DNA from: Closterium sp. Naga37s-1
Taxonomy: Eukaryota; Streptophyta; Zygnematophyceae; Desmidiales; Closteriaceae
Direction of reading: 5' to 3'
DNA: 64,000 bases
Assembly: GCA_947471745.1 (NCBI GenBank)
Contig: CANJKZ010000013.1
Span: 1,116,001 to 1,180,000, forward strand
Positions 20,701 through 31,950 of this stretch are shown here, piece after piece. The translations under genes and the position numbers were made by a program. Under the pieces are notes generated by a model that had not been told where the DNA came from, ran no database searches, and worked only from the letters and a program-made list of their open reading frames with translations. Numbering within the stretch: position 1 is the first letter of the stretch; each line of letters begins with the position of its first letter.

Positions 20701-23417
20701 CTGCTCTTCTTTGCTGCCTGCTTGCCTCGGCGCTTGCCTACTTGCACATAGAAGGACGGAAACACATGCAGACAGGCCACGCACGGAAAATACCCACACA
20801 CGCACACGCACGAATGGAAACGTGGAATTGGATTACCAAGTGTGCCAGGACAAAACGAAAAGGTAGAAAAAAAGAGTGAAGTGATAGGCGGTGGCCACAA
20901 GCACACACGGCAACAAAGAGCAAAGAACAAAGAGCAACAAAGAGCAAAGTGTAGCAAGAGTTTTGAGGCGCCTCAAAACCAGAACCCACGAAAACAACAG
21001 AGCAAAGCATAGCAAGAAGCGGCCATGTGAAGCCCTGCCACGTGCTGGCTGGTGCAACGCCAAGTGTAGCAAGTGTACCTTTCTTGGACGATTCCTGTGC
21101 TGCAGTTTCCTGAAGCCAGGTCTTGAGGCGTGGGAGCACGAGTCGCTGCTCAGCAGACGAAGAGGGAGATACCAATGGAATGGATTAAAAAAAAAAAGTT
21201 TCCAGACGTCTCAACTGAAAACAGGCCTGGAGGCGTGGGAGGATGAGATGCTGCATAGCAGGCAGGGGAGCAGGGAGATAGCAATGATGATGATGGCGGT
21301 GGTGGTGGCACGGGGAGCAGAGGAACAAGCCGGTGAAACGGAAGGAAGCAGGGGGGTGGAATTTCGAGGCGTCTCAAAACAGGCCTCAAGGCGTGAGGGG
21401 ACGAGACGCTGCATGGCATGGCAGGGCGGCAGGGAGATAGCAATGATGATGATGGCGGTGTCCATGGCACCGGAGACAGAAGCATGATGAGACACACAAA
21501 TGGTGGGTGAGGTGAGGTGAGGGACTAGGACAACGGGGGGGAGGAGAGAAAAGGGGGAATGTGGAACGAGAGAGGGAGTTGCGGAGAACATAACACAAGG
21601 GAATGCAAAGAGAAATAGAGAGAGCAGGAGGGAGGGGGGGGGGGGGAGAGCGGGGTCCAACACAATGGACAATAAAGAGAGCGCATGGGAGCTCGGATAG
21701 GGAATCAATCTGTTCAGACTATTCACCTTTGCAACAGCAGCAGTGCCGGCAGTGCCTGCCCCCACAACAGCCAGAGCCACTGCCAGCTTGGTCCATGAAA
21801 ACGCCTGCTGTGCCTGTGCCTGTGCCTGCTGCTGCGGACCAGGAGCAACCGCAGCAGCAGGAGGAGGAGCGGCAGCGGCAGCAGCAGCTGGCTCTGCAGC
21901 AGTGGCAGTGGCAGCAGTGGCAGCAGGGGCCTTGCGAGCAGCAGGGAGGGGCTGGGAAGACGAGCCCACCTCCACGTCCTCTGACCCTGTTGATGGGTCC
22001 TGGTGTGGGGGCAGGAGGAAGGCAACGGACAAAATGTCAGATCAGGTTTTCTTTCTTCCCACTGTCCTGTTCCCTGCCATCTCCATCCTCCCCTCCTCAT
22101 CCCTCCTCCCTCCTCTCCGTCTCATGAAGAACGATATGAAGTGACACACAGGGCAGAGTCAAAAGGCCTCGTCAATCTCCTCTGCCAACATACCCTTTAC
22201 CCTGTCGACCCCTCTCTCTCCCGACCCCCCCCCCCCCCTTCCACTTCCCTCCCCCAAAATCAGGATGACTCACAGGGCAGCGTCGGCAGGCCTCGTCAAT
22301 CTCCTATGCCGTTATGCCCTTGCGCTCCAGAAAGGCTCGGCGGAGCCACACTGGGGAGAAATCCTTAGCAACCGCTAATTGTCCCCCACTGCCCTGCCCC
22401 CACCCCTCTTTTGAGGCGCCTCAAAAGTCGTCTTTTGAGGCGCCTCAAAAGAACTCCTTAGCAATCGCTAATTCTTCCCCACTGCCCTGCCCACCCCTCT
22501 TCCCCCCCTGCCCTGCCCCCCTTTCCTCCTTCCCCCGTTCCCCCCTTCCATCATTCTCCCTCCCCCTTCTCAGTACCCCAAAAACGAGGATAACTCACCG
22601 GGCAGCGCCGGAAGGCCTCGTCAATCTCCTCAGCTGACATGCCCTTGCGCTCCAGAAAGGCCTTTGGGACGCCTCAAAAGCGCGTTTCAAAAGGGCGCCT
22701 CAAACGGGCGCCTCGAAAGGAGAGTAAGTGACTCACCGGGCAGCGTCTGAAGGCCTCGTCAATCTCCTCAGCTGACATGCCCTTGCGCTCCCCACCTCCC
22801 CCCCCCTCTCCCTCCCAAGAAGAACAGAACCAAGTATCTTACCGGGCAGCGGCGAAAAGCCTCGTCAATCTCCTCAGCTGACATGCCCTTGCGCTCCAGA
22901 AAGGCTCGGCGAAACCGCACCGGGGAGCTCCGGACCTTAGGGTTGGAGAGGAAGCTCACGGCCTGCCGAACCATGTCCTCCCGAACCGGCTGCTTCGGGA
23001 CAAAAGGCTCGGAAACGCTGGCAGCGCTGCTACCTGATGCGGCAGCAGCAGACTCATAGGGCTTTATTGGAGGCCTGGGAGTGCTGTCAGGTGTGGCGGG
23101 AGCGGCATCTGTGGAGGTTGGTGGCTGTGCTGCTGGGGTTTGAGGTGCCATAGCAGGCGTTGCTAGTGGAAGTGCTGGGCCGGAGGGAAGGAAGGAAACA
23201 GAGAGGAAAAGCGGAAGGGGAAAGGGGGTTCGGGAGGAGGGGGAGAGGGAGAGGGGGAGGGGCAAAAGGGATTCGCATGTGCAGGTTTGAAAGGAATCTA
23301 GAAGGAGTGGTGTGGGGCAAACGAACATTGCGAAATGAGGGTGCTACCTGCGGGTTCTACTGGCCGTGGCGCCCCCGCACCTGGTCCTCCAGAGCTGGCG
23401 TTGCCTTCGCCCTCCAT
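16826..23417 (-). CDS. PEX14: Peroxisomal membrane docking protein PEX14
   Basis: Docking factor for PEX5-cargo import at the peroxisome membrane. Exons: 23417-23348, 23174-22843, 21999-21727, 21145-21079, 20740-20246, 19970-19714, 19471-19427, 18692-18624, 18076-16826; all phases join, giving 952 residues, long for the family (about 500 in plants). The PEX14 N-terminal domain is at about residues 87-134 (VREDMVRQAVSFLSNPKVR, then FLERKGMSAEEIDEAFRRCP). A transmembrane segment FSWTKLAVALAVVGAGTAG lies at about 200-222, followed by LVLPRLKTWLQE, a Ser/Glu-rich basic stretch and a coiled-coil-like segment in exon 5. Plant-type C-terminal blocks follow: MEMVKRGETPPGIK, DINDKPPNPEQPPTDSRLA, PWE and LPEAATAIRQW. 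Exon 9 is rich in Gln, Pro, Tyr and Ala. Confidence 0.92.
18289..18336. repeat. Perfect 19-bp hairpin in PEX14 intron 8
   Basis: Arms 18289-18307 and 18318-18336 are exact inverted copies (GTGATAAAAGTGATGTTTT) with a 10-base loop GAGACATCTG that itself resembles the core of the dispersed palindrome family. Confidence 0.95.
18349..18545. repeat. 18-bp tandem array in PEX14 intron 8
   Basis: About eleven copies of GAGAGAGGGCAAGGGACT with one shortened unit. Confidence 0.93.
18773..18958 (-). repeat. Two shadow copies of PEX14 exon 8 start with acceptors
   Basis: The reverse strand has a CAG followed by GACATCAACGACAAG at about 18773-18806 and 18922-18958, as at the real junction (18693/18692). 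Both keep the AG and then diverge. A third, weaker copy lies at about 19060-19100. Confidence 0.82.
20960..20979. repeat. Perfect 20-bp palindrome GTTTTGAGGCGCCTCAAAAC
   Basis: A self-complementary 20-mer in PEX14 intron 4, and the clearest member of a dispersed family. Other members are at 2161-2175, 13621-13636, 21355-21380, 22408-22427, 22432-22451, 22661-22720 (degenerate), 27022-27040 (degenerate), 29408-29480 (three degenerate) and 48081-48099. Confidence 0.95.
21225..21470 (-). repeat. Two shadow copies of PEX14 exon 4 start with acceptors
   Basis: The reverse strand gives ATGCAG followed by coding-like HLILPRLQ (about 21225-21270) and RLVPSRLEA (about 21384-21430), matching RLVLPRLKTW at the real exon start 21145. 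The flanking CAGGGAGATAGCAATGATGA is also shared. Confidence 0.82.
22145..22800 (-). repeat. Four shadow copies of PEX14 exon 2 end with donors
   Basis: The block coding MSAEEIDEAFRRCP plus the donor recurs at about 22735-22790, 22597-22665, 22265-22355 and 22145-22195, downstream of the real exon end 22843. The first two carry GTGAGT, a better donor than the GTAAGA at the conserved copy. Confidence 0.88.
22408..22451. repeat. Tandem pair of 20-bp palindromes
   Basis: CTTTTGAGGCGCCTCAAAAG at 22408-22427 and again at 22432-22451, separated by TCGT; both are perfect. Confidence 0.95.
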
Positions 23418-26224
23418 GGGAATTAGTGAAAGTTTTGTGAGTGGATTCAGCAACCAGATTGAATCGGTGAAGGATTGGCGAACGGTCAAGTGGAGGAAGG
23501 CTTGTCACCCTGGCAGAGACAACGCGGCTGCAAGAGCGCCTGGATTGAAGACGTGATCAATGATAACAAGAATTCAGGACGAATGGTGATGGAGATAAGG
23601 AAGGAGCAGAGCACATCACGATTGAGTACGCTCGATTTTCTGTTGCAGACACTCCTGTCATTTCCCCCTAGAAAAAGCGAATTGCACTTTCTGAGGCATG
23701 TTGCGAACCGTTGTTGAAGCACTGCCTGACTCTTCGCTACTAAAATTAACATTGATAGACACTGTTTCCGCCTCCCGCAACAAGAAATTCGGAGGGGAAC
23801 ACACGAAAAACAAAACAGCAGAACTGGAGTTCGAAACGTCGATAACGGAACATAACTGGAGAGTTAATGGGCAGTTTTGATTAGAGGGGTTACCTCATAC
23901 AAAATAGCCAGCTTTGGTTGACGCATACTCACATGCAAGGACATGAGAATCCTAGCCTCACCTCACCTTTCTAACCCGAAAAACTAAGATGCACGATATT
24001 GCTGGTCCTCTTGTGATGCAGCAGGTGCTAGAGGCCAGAGGATGGACCGGGAGCGGGCTTGAAAAAAGGACAGACGGGAGCGAGCTTGACGGAAGGATTT
24101 CGAGCCTGGTGGGAAAGCAGTGGAGGATGGCAGAGACATGTGGGATGGAGTTGGTGGAACCCTACCCCACCGTATTATGTGTCGTACGCCGTAAAGTATC
24201 TGTATCAATCTTTGATACGGTAACAGGAAACCCAATTGAGACTCATATTTCGATTGCACGAAAATATAAGTTGATGATCCGAATCAAAAAGGAGGATATA
24301 GCAATTTGGCCTGGTATCAAATACAACTGAATTTATCTTCGTCAGAAGCCCCATTTCAAATGCTGCAGCCACTGGTGCTTGCAGGTAAATATGCGCCACA
24401 AGTCTGCATGGATTGGATGTGTGATGCTTGTACAGAAAACGAATCGACTCGTTTCAATACTTTTATATAATCTGCTTTTATACACACCCAACTATCTGTG
24501 ATGCGAGGTTGGGGTAAGCCACCAGGCGAACTGTATCCCGTCGCCATCACTTTTCGCCACAGCAGCTCCCACCTTGGTGCTGGGACCAAAAACCCGCCAT
24601 CTCCATTTTACCATTATTTCCTGTTGCACATCCTGTTTCTCTACCATCCTTTCCTGTATTTTTCCCACGTAGCTGGGAAGTTAGACGAAGCTTGCACTAT
24701 GCCGTAGCCGTGAAAGTGGGGGCTCAGGCTTCCCATCGAATGCGGCTGATGCGGAGTCGGCGACCTTCTGGAAGCTGAATGGCCGAGTGCATCTGAGATC
24801 ATGACACCGTCAACTTAGCGCCGAGAGGCTCGACGCGCGGCTACAAATGCGCTGAAAGTTCGACCGCATTAATGGTGGGTACGACGATCCCTACGCCCAT
24901 TCTCTTAGCACGGATTTCGTTATTCACATTGTATCGCGCCTAAAGTGGTCTTTACTGCAATGACTTCCATTTATACATGCAACTTGGCGGCTTCTATAGA
25001 GTCACTGGTGCGTCCATTACGTGACACATTCAGCGCTCGAAGCCTCCTAAAAGAATGGCCGGGTCGGCGAAAGGGCATCACTATCTTATGCCACCTGTAT
25101 TTCCTTCATGAGGTGGCTTAGTCACCCCTCGACAATCAGCTTCTTACACTCCTCTCGTTGCTCTGTTCCTGCTCCTTTAATTGCACTTAATCCATTCTTA
25201 ACTAATGTTCGTTTTGCTCCCTTGATACGATTTGCGACCATCCGACGTACCCTTTCAGATCCGGCTTGGCTCCGCGGTTCCGGCTCAAGGATCATGGTGA
25301 AGCGCGAAATGCGGATAAACAGGCCGATCCGAATGCACTTATCGAACGACTGGCTTCCGAACTACATAAGGTACGCTACCGCGCGTCTCACACGCTCCTT
25401 TGTTTTTGTTTCGCAATTTATATTACTCCCTGGAAGTAGTGGGCGTGGTCAGTCGGACTTAGTTGAATGTTTCCGCATGGCGACTCAATTAGAGTCACTG
25501 GTGTGCCTGATTCACCGTGGCACATGCAGCGCTCAAGGTCGCCTAGAGCACGGTCAAACGGGGCGGAACTATACCCAGGCACGCAGATGATAAGTGGTTG
25601 TGCATTTGTCCCCCTCCCCACATTTTGTCGTATGATCACTCACGGATATTGCCGTTCGTCTCAACGGGTTCCGTGGCTGTGCTTAATCAGCTGTTGTGTT
25701 ATGCGTTTGTATCTGCAGGTTTCACTGCAGTTGCGCGGTGTGGCACTTGCTTCGCATCTCTTATCCATTGTGGTATCGGCATCAAGTACTCTTAGGCGTA
25801 ATTTCAGGGATTGCCTCTTGCAAATGGGGGGATTGCTTCTGTAACGAAAACCTGATGAATTTATGACGGGCGGTATTATCTGAATTGTCTACGGTAATTT
25901 GAATCATCCATGCTTTCACGAAACAGATCAAAATGGATGCAATTTGACTTCATGCATCACTTTGTGTGGCCCATTTTCACTGGAACACATACCAGGCAGT
26001 GAAATTCTTGCAAATCCAAGACGGATCGCCTGACCTTCAGGGGGGTCAGACTTCTTTCACTGCCGTTGAAAAGGGGTCAGACTTCTTTCACTGCCGTTGA
26101 AAAGGGTGCTGTGCATCCTGGAGAGGTTTGTTCTACCGCTTTGAACACTGAGGCATGGAGGTAAACAAACTATGCCTGATTTACCCTATGAATCTGCAAT
26201 TTTGAGGCCAACTATTTACAGTGA
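23418..26224. other. Intergenic region, no gene recognised
   Basis: Holds the PEX14 promoter side and the hydrolase 3' flank. An imperfect repeat pair (AGAGTCACTGGTG... then CAGCGCTC) lies at about 24996-25042 and 25491-25540, and a 32-bp direct duplication containing TCAGACTTCTTTCACTGCCG at about 26042-26105. Open frames up to 160 codons occur with no recognisable domains. Confidence 0.55.
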
Positions 26225-29200
26225 TTAGATTGCATGCATGCCAGCATCTTGTTGGACTGTCAAGGGAGACATGGTGGAAGGAAACTCGTCTGCAGCCCTG
26301 ATCGGCTCCGCATTAGCACCATCGGTCTTCGACAGAAAATCTGTAATGACAGGGTACACTTCCTCGGGTGCCTGGAATGTGGAAAAACATGGCACAGCAC
26401 AGCAGTGATATGCCATTAGTGTGAATGGTAAAAAACTGTAGTCACATGGTTCGGCAATGTTGCTCACTTGCTGCTCACATGCCATGATAGTCACATGGCA
26501 TGGCTGCACCACATGTTCACATGGCATGCCTGCATACATGGCATGGCATCCCTCACATGGCACGATTGCTCAAATGTCACAACCACTCACATAGCACGAA
26601 TACTCATGTCATAACCACTCAGCACGAATGCTCACGTGTCATGACCAATCACATAGCATGAATACTCACATGTCATAACCACTCACACATCATACACACT
26701 CAAATGTCACAACCATTCGCATAGCGCGATTACTCACATGTTTGCCCACGAGCATGTCGTAGTGTCCGTAGCGGCATGAGAGTCACATGGCATGGCTGCA
26801 CCACATGTTCACACAGCACAATTACTCACATGTTTGCCCACGAGCATGTCGTAGTGTCCGTAACGGCGGTTGTCCGACCCTCCAAACAGCCGGTATTCAA
26901 CGCTAGAAGATGGGATGGCCTTGAGGGTTTCTGCAGTCCACACATGGCATTCATCAGAGAGGGGTCAGAGAGGAGGTGGAGGAGAGTCAGAATCAGCTTT
27001 ACGAGGGGCACACAGACACAACATTTGAGGCGACTCCAAAAGAGAAAACTTTGCGAGACAGTCACATGGACAACACATCTGTGACGACTTTTCAGGCTGA
27101 CAAAGTGGTAGGAACATGGGTTATAGACTGACACGTAACCCCGAGAACTACAGTTACTGACCTCGGACGAGCAGAGATGCACCAACTCACATGTGAGCAC
27201 GAAAATCACAACAACCAAGCTGTGACGAGCAAGGGCAGGCAGACTCCATCGGAGTCACCAGCGAGGGCGCGCACGGGCGTGTAGCAGTCCTCAGCCCCTT
27301 GAGGTATGAGATGGACCACGTTGCAGTTCCACGTTGGCTATAGGAGCACTGACCTGTGACGAGAAGAGCAGCAGCGACTGACCTGTAACGAGCAGAGCTG
27401 CACCAACTGACCTGTGACGAGCAGCGGCGGGCAGACACCGTCAGCATCACCAGCGAGGGCGAGAACGGGTGTGTGGCAGTCCCTTAGCCCCTTGAGGTAC
27501 GAGATGGACCAACAGTTACATGTTGCACACTCACCTCTGACAACCAGAGCTGCATGGACTGACCTGTAACAAGGAGAGGCGGGCAGACACCGTCGGAGTC
27601 GCCAGCAAGGGCGAGCACGGGTGTGTGGCAGTCCCTGAGCCCCTTGAGGTACGAGATGGACCCGCTGCGACTGCGCAGCCCACCTGACGTGAAGATGGAC
27701 TCCATTTGCAGCAGGAGCTTCACCGGGATGGTGCCTGGTGGAAGATCAGAGGGGGTGGCAAAGAAGTGAGTGAATCCACTGTGACTTAGCAGACTTCCTG
27801 ATGTGAAGATGGGACTCCATTTGCAGGAGGAGCTTCATGGGGATGGTGCCTGGGGAAGTGACATATTGCAGGGTATAACAGGGAAGTGACTACCCCATAC
27901 TACTCCATGCCACCGCATGCCACCTCATCCCGCACTCACAGAAGTTGTGTTGCATGAGCTTTTGAAAGAGCTGAGGGTCCATGGCATCACGGGCTGACAG
28001 CTGCTGTGCCACCCAGGCCAGCGTGAAGGGCGGCTGGGTCATGAGAGGCAGCGCTGCTCGCGCCAGCACTGCCACCGAGATAACTGGGAAGTTGAGGGCC
28101 CGCGCAGGACCGGACTGGAATGAGGAGTTAAGGCGGGGAGGGGAGAGAAGCATGGGCACCGTGGTGCCTGTGGTCATGAGGGGCAGGGCTGCTCGCGCCA
28201 GCAGTGCCACTGGAATGACTGGGAAATCGAGCGCCCGCACAGGGCTGGACTGGGATGGGAAGAAAAGGCGGGGAGGGGAGAGAAGCATGGGCATCGTGGT
28301 GCCTGTGGTCATGAGGGGCAGGGCTGCTCGCGCCAGCAGTGCCACTGGAATGACTGGGAAATCGAGCGCCCGCGCAGGGCTGGACTGGGATGGGAAGAAA
28401 AGGCGGGGAGGGGAGAGAAGCATGGGCATCGTGGTGCCTGTGGTCATGAGGGGCAGGGCTGCTCGCGCCAGCAGTGCCACTGGAATGACTGGGAAATCGA
28501 GCGCCCGCGCAGGGCTGGACTGGGATGGGAAGAAAAGGCGGGGAGGGGAGAGAAGCATGGGCATCGTGGTGCCTGTGGTCATGAGGGGCAGGGCTGCTCG
28601 CGCCAGCAGTGCCACTGGAATGACTGGGAAATCGAGCGCCCGCGCAGGGCTGGACTGGGATGGGAAGAAAAGGCGGGGAGGGGAGAGAAGCATGGGCATC
28701 GTGGTGCCTGTGGTCATGAGGGGCAGGGCTGCTCGCGCCAGCAGTGCCACTGGAATGACTGGGAAATCGAGCGCCCGCGCAGGGCTGGACTGGGATGGGA
28801 AGAAAAGGCGGGGAGGGGAGAGAAGCATGGGCATCGTGGTGCCTGTGGTCATGAGGGGCAGGGCTGCTCGCGCCAGCAGTGCCACTGGAATGACTGGGAA
28901 ATCGAGCGCCCGCGCAGGGCTGGACTGGGATGGGAAGAAAAGGCGGGGAGGGGAGAGAAGCATGGGCATCGTGGTGCCTGTGGTCATGAGGGGCAGGGCT
29001 GCTCGCGCCAGCACTGCCACTGGGATGACTGGGAAGTTGAGCGCCCGCGCAGGGCTGGACTGGGATGGGAAGAAAAGGCGGGGAGGGGAGAGAAGCATGG
29101 TTATCGTGGTGCCTGTGGTCATGAGGGGCAGGGCTGCTCGCGCCAGCACTGCCACCTGGATGACTGGGAAGTTGAGGGCCCGCGCAGGGCCAGACTTGGA

Positions 29201-31950
29201 AAGGGAGTGGGGTAACAGGGGAGAGGATTGTTAGTGGTTCGAGTAGGGCCAGCCTGAATGGGGAGAGGAGTAGGGGAGTGACAGCTGGGTCCTACCAGGA
29301 GAGGGGGGGGGGCGGCTAACTGCGAAAACAATACTTTCGGATGGACTGAAGCTTTGAAAACCTGGCCAGGGCCGGCGGGGGAGGAAGCCGCGAGAATGAG
29401 AGCATAGGGGCTTCTGGAGCGCCTCAGAAAAAGGCTTCTGAGGGGCCTCAGGTGAAGTTTTTTTAGGGCGCTTCAGGAGGGAAAGAACGGGTGTGAGTGT
29501 GAAAAGGAAACTTGGAAGACAAAGAATTCCCATGAGGCCTGTGATCTTTCCAAGCAGACCTTCCTGCGCCAGCACTGTTACTGGTGGGGAAAGTGGTGGC
29601 TTAGCTGATGGTGTGACTCGTTAGGGCAACTGGTGGCGCAACTGGCGGTGCAACAGGTGGTGCAACTGGTGGTGTAACTGGATTGGTGGTAATACTAGTA
29701 TGGTAGTGTGCATGATTGTATCCTCAATACGGCCATGTTGAGCAGAAGCACTCACGAGTGGGCGTAGCAGCTTCAGGCTGGAGTTGGCCATCCAATATTC
29801 GAGTGACGATGCCACCGTCACCACCCCCAGCAGACCCGCATCCGGACCTGCACACTCGTAAAGAACGAGAGCAAGAAAGCGAGAGGGAGATCGAGTGAGA
29901 GAGAGAGGTACATGGAAAACCAGGAAAATAACAGCCTCAAATGAGTGCTACAGCGCCAGCTAATGGAGCACATTCTTACCGAGAGCAGCCATTCGGGAGT
30001 ACAGCAAAATCCCCCCCATGGAGTGACCGACGGCCAGGATCTTCCCATCGTGCGGCCGGGACCATTTCCGCACATACTGCATGGCAGCCGGCAGGTCATC
30101 ATACAAATACGTGTCAAAATCCCAGTTATACTCCTTGGCAAGGCTCGTCACGTCCTGCATCTGCAGAATCACGCCAATCAGCTGCTCATAAAGCTCAGCC
30201 ACTCCCGGCGTCGCCACGCCCTGTCTAGACTCCACAATCTCCCCCAGCCGTTTCTGAAGCTCAGCTAGCCGTTTCTCAATGTTGGAAGAGGCGATGCTGC
30301 TGCTGAGCAGGCGGGTGGTCTGTTGTAGGAAGGAAGAAGCGGCAGTGGGGAGAGCGGCGTCGGATTTCAGTGGGCCTACCAGACCAGCCAGATCTTTCAT
30401 CGCTGCAAAAGCCTCAGGTGAAACATCAGGTGATTGTTCAGCATCGCGGAAGAACGAATCCAGGGTTTGCCTCAGCTGTGTCACGCCAGATGACGTCAGC
30501 TCCACGTCACTGCAGGTCTGCAGCTGCACGAGCATGTGCTGCAAGTCAAGCAGCGCCACTGGCTGCTGCAGCTCCGCTTGGTCCGCTTGGGCCTAAGTGC
30601 CTGGGGGTCCATGGCTGGTTCTGAACGGGTGAATTGGTCGAAATAATTTCGCAGCTGCTGCATGGTTCGAGATAAGCTGCTCGAAACGCTGAAACCTTCT
30701 GCCACATCGGAACTCATCACCGCAGGCCTTTCTGGAACTTCTGCTGGTGTTGCAGTTGCTGTCGCTGTTGATGTTGCTGCAGCGGCAGCTGCTGTTGAAT
30801 CTTCGTCATCACTTGAAAACAACGGAGTGAACACAGAGCCGTTTGTCGTACCATCTGTTCTGCTGCTGCTACTAACAGCCAAGCCATTCGGACTAGCTCC
30901 GTTCACGTGCTCGATAGTAGAAGCTCCGTTAACTGGAAACCCATTGACTGAGTTTCCAGTATCAATGGCAGCGTTCATCATGCCATTTACAGAACCATTA
31001 ACGAATGTAATAGGGGGTCCTTCTATAGGACCAATAGCAGAACTCTTGGCAGATGACAAACCGTTCGCCCCTGCTACAGAGAAGGGAGACTGGCTTAAGC
31101 CTGCTCCACGCAGCTCGAGCACCCAGGTATCGAACCCTTGCTCTGCCAGATGTCGAGCCAGAGACACCTGCAGGAAAACAGGGCTCAGATGCTGACGTGT
31201 CAACCAGGGTGGCTTCTTTGGAATCCCCAAAACAAAGTTTGGCTTCAAAATCAGGGAGGCAACATGGAAGACTCAGAGGAAAAACGACATTTACTCAATG
31301 GCTGAAATGAGAAAGAAGTTACCTCTTGTGATAAATCGTATCCAAGAGCATTGGTGGCAATTCCGGAAAGGAGAAGGACTGGATGAGCTTTCCGAGGAAC
31401 CTGATTCGCACACACCAGCAAGAACGACAAAATCACATTACACGGTGAATTGAATTGGACCATCTTGACGCAAGAGAGACATCAAAGCGAGGCGACGGAA
31501 GCGCCGTTTATTTAAGAAGAGAGAGGAGAGGAATAAAAGGGTCTGGACAACAGGAGCGGAGGAGATACACACGGATTCAGAAGGGAGATAACGCCAGAGC
31601 GCGAGTCGCCATCCGTCGGACGTCTCCACATAGTGCAGCTCGTCGCCCGTAAAAGTCTCCAGCTCTTGCGGTACACCAACTCGAGCCTCTAATCGCTTCT
31701 CGAACCGCGTCGCTTTCCGGAGCTCCTCTTTCAAAGCAGACTCTTCGTCGACTAATCTGGATCCATGGTTTTTCGTATTCTCGTGGGCATCGCAGCGGAC
31801 ATTAACTCCTCGAAACGCTCGCCGGCGAGGGAATTTGACTCTAGCATGGTTCACTGAAAGCCGCGTGCAGTCATTGCGCGCGGTGCTGGTACATAGCTTG
31901 CTGGTGTAACCAGCAGTTTGAGGCCGTGAGACAAGAGATGTTGCTGACAT
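26225..31950 (-). CDS. Alpha/beta-hydrolase, plant UCP031088-like, probably plastid
   Basis: Exons: 31950-31573, 31400-31323, 31167 to about 30593, 30592-29980, 29847-29756, 28114-27940, 27734-27564, 26930-26830, 26371-26225. All phases join except exons 3/4, where the frame changes without a clear donor (a short intron or an indel near 30600-30650). Landmarks: a Ser/Arg-rich N-terminus like a transit peptide; GWRLALWRYLPSES; VLLLSGIATNALGYDLS; FDTWVLELRGAGLS; nucleophile elbow GHSMGG at 30011-30028; GLLGVVTVASSLEYW; PVLALAGDSDGVCPP (acid region); RRYGHYDMLVGKH with the likely catalytic His; EEVYPVITDFL. Similar plant proteins are uncharacterised hydrolases, so the substrate is unknown. A low-complexity insert follows LRGAGLS. 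Exon 6 sits at the end of a nine-copy repeat array. Confidence 0.82.
26738..26775 (-). repeat. Shadow copy of hydrolase exon 8 end with donor
   Basis: Repeats TACGGACACTACGACATGC through GGCAAACAT and the GTGAGTAAT donor of the real end at 26830. Confidence 0.85.
27225..27510 (-). repeat. Two shadow copies of hydrolase exon 7 end plus donor fragments
   Basis: Copies of the segment coding SISYLKGLRDCHTPVLALAG lie at about 27415-27510 and 27215-27314. Between them a short CTGCTCGTCACAG/GTCAGT donor-like unit recurs several times (27347-27425). The real exon end is 27564. Confidence 0.8.
27796..27850 (-). repeat. Shadow copy of hydrolase exon 7 start with acceptor
   Basis: CCCAG then GCACCATCCC.TGAAGCTCC as in the real exon start (27734), with one extra base downstream that would shift the frame. 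Confidence 0.85.
28086..29205 (-). repeat. 135-bp x 9 array of hydrolase exon 6 acceptor region
   Basis: The same landmark (plus strand GGGAA.TCGAG or GGGAAGTTGAG) sits at 28086, 28221, 28356, 28491, 28626, 28761, 28896, 29031 and 29166, exactly 135 bp apart. Each unit holds the intron 3' end, an intact CCCATCCCAG or TTCCAG acceptor and the first 84 bp or so of exon 6. The last unit on the coding strand continues into the conserved exon. Inner units are almost identical; outer ones differ, the usual sign of homogenisation. Units are 45 codons with no stop on the coding strand. Confidence 0.97.

Noticed and set aside
25108..25590. 160-codon frame in the large spacer
   Set aside because: No conserved motif and unusual composition; likely chance.
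27981..29234. 417-codon plus-strand open frame opposite the hydrolase repeat array
   Set aside because: A 135-bp period stays open on both strands by construction; the minus strand matches a known protein, this one does not.
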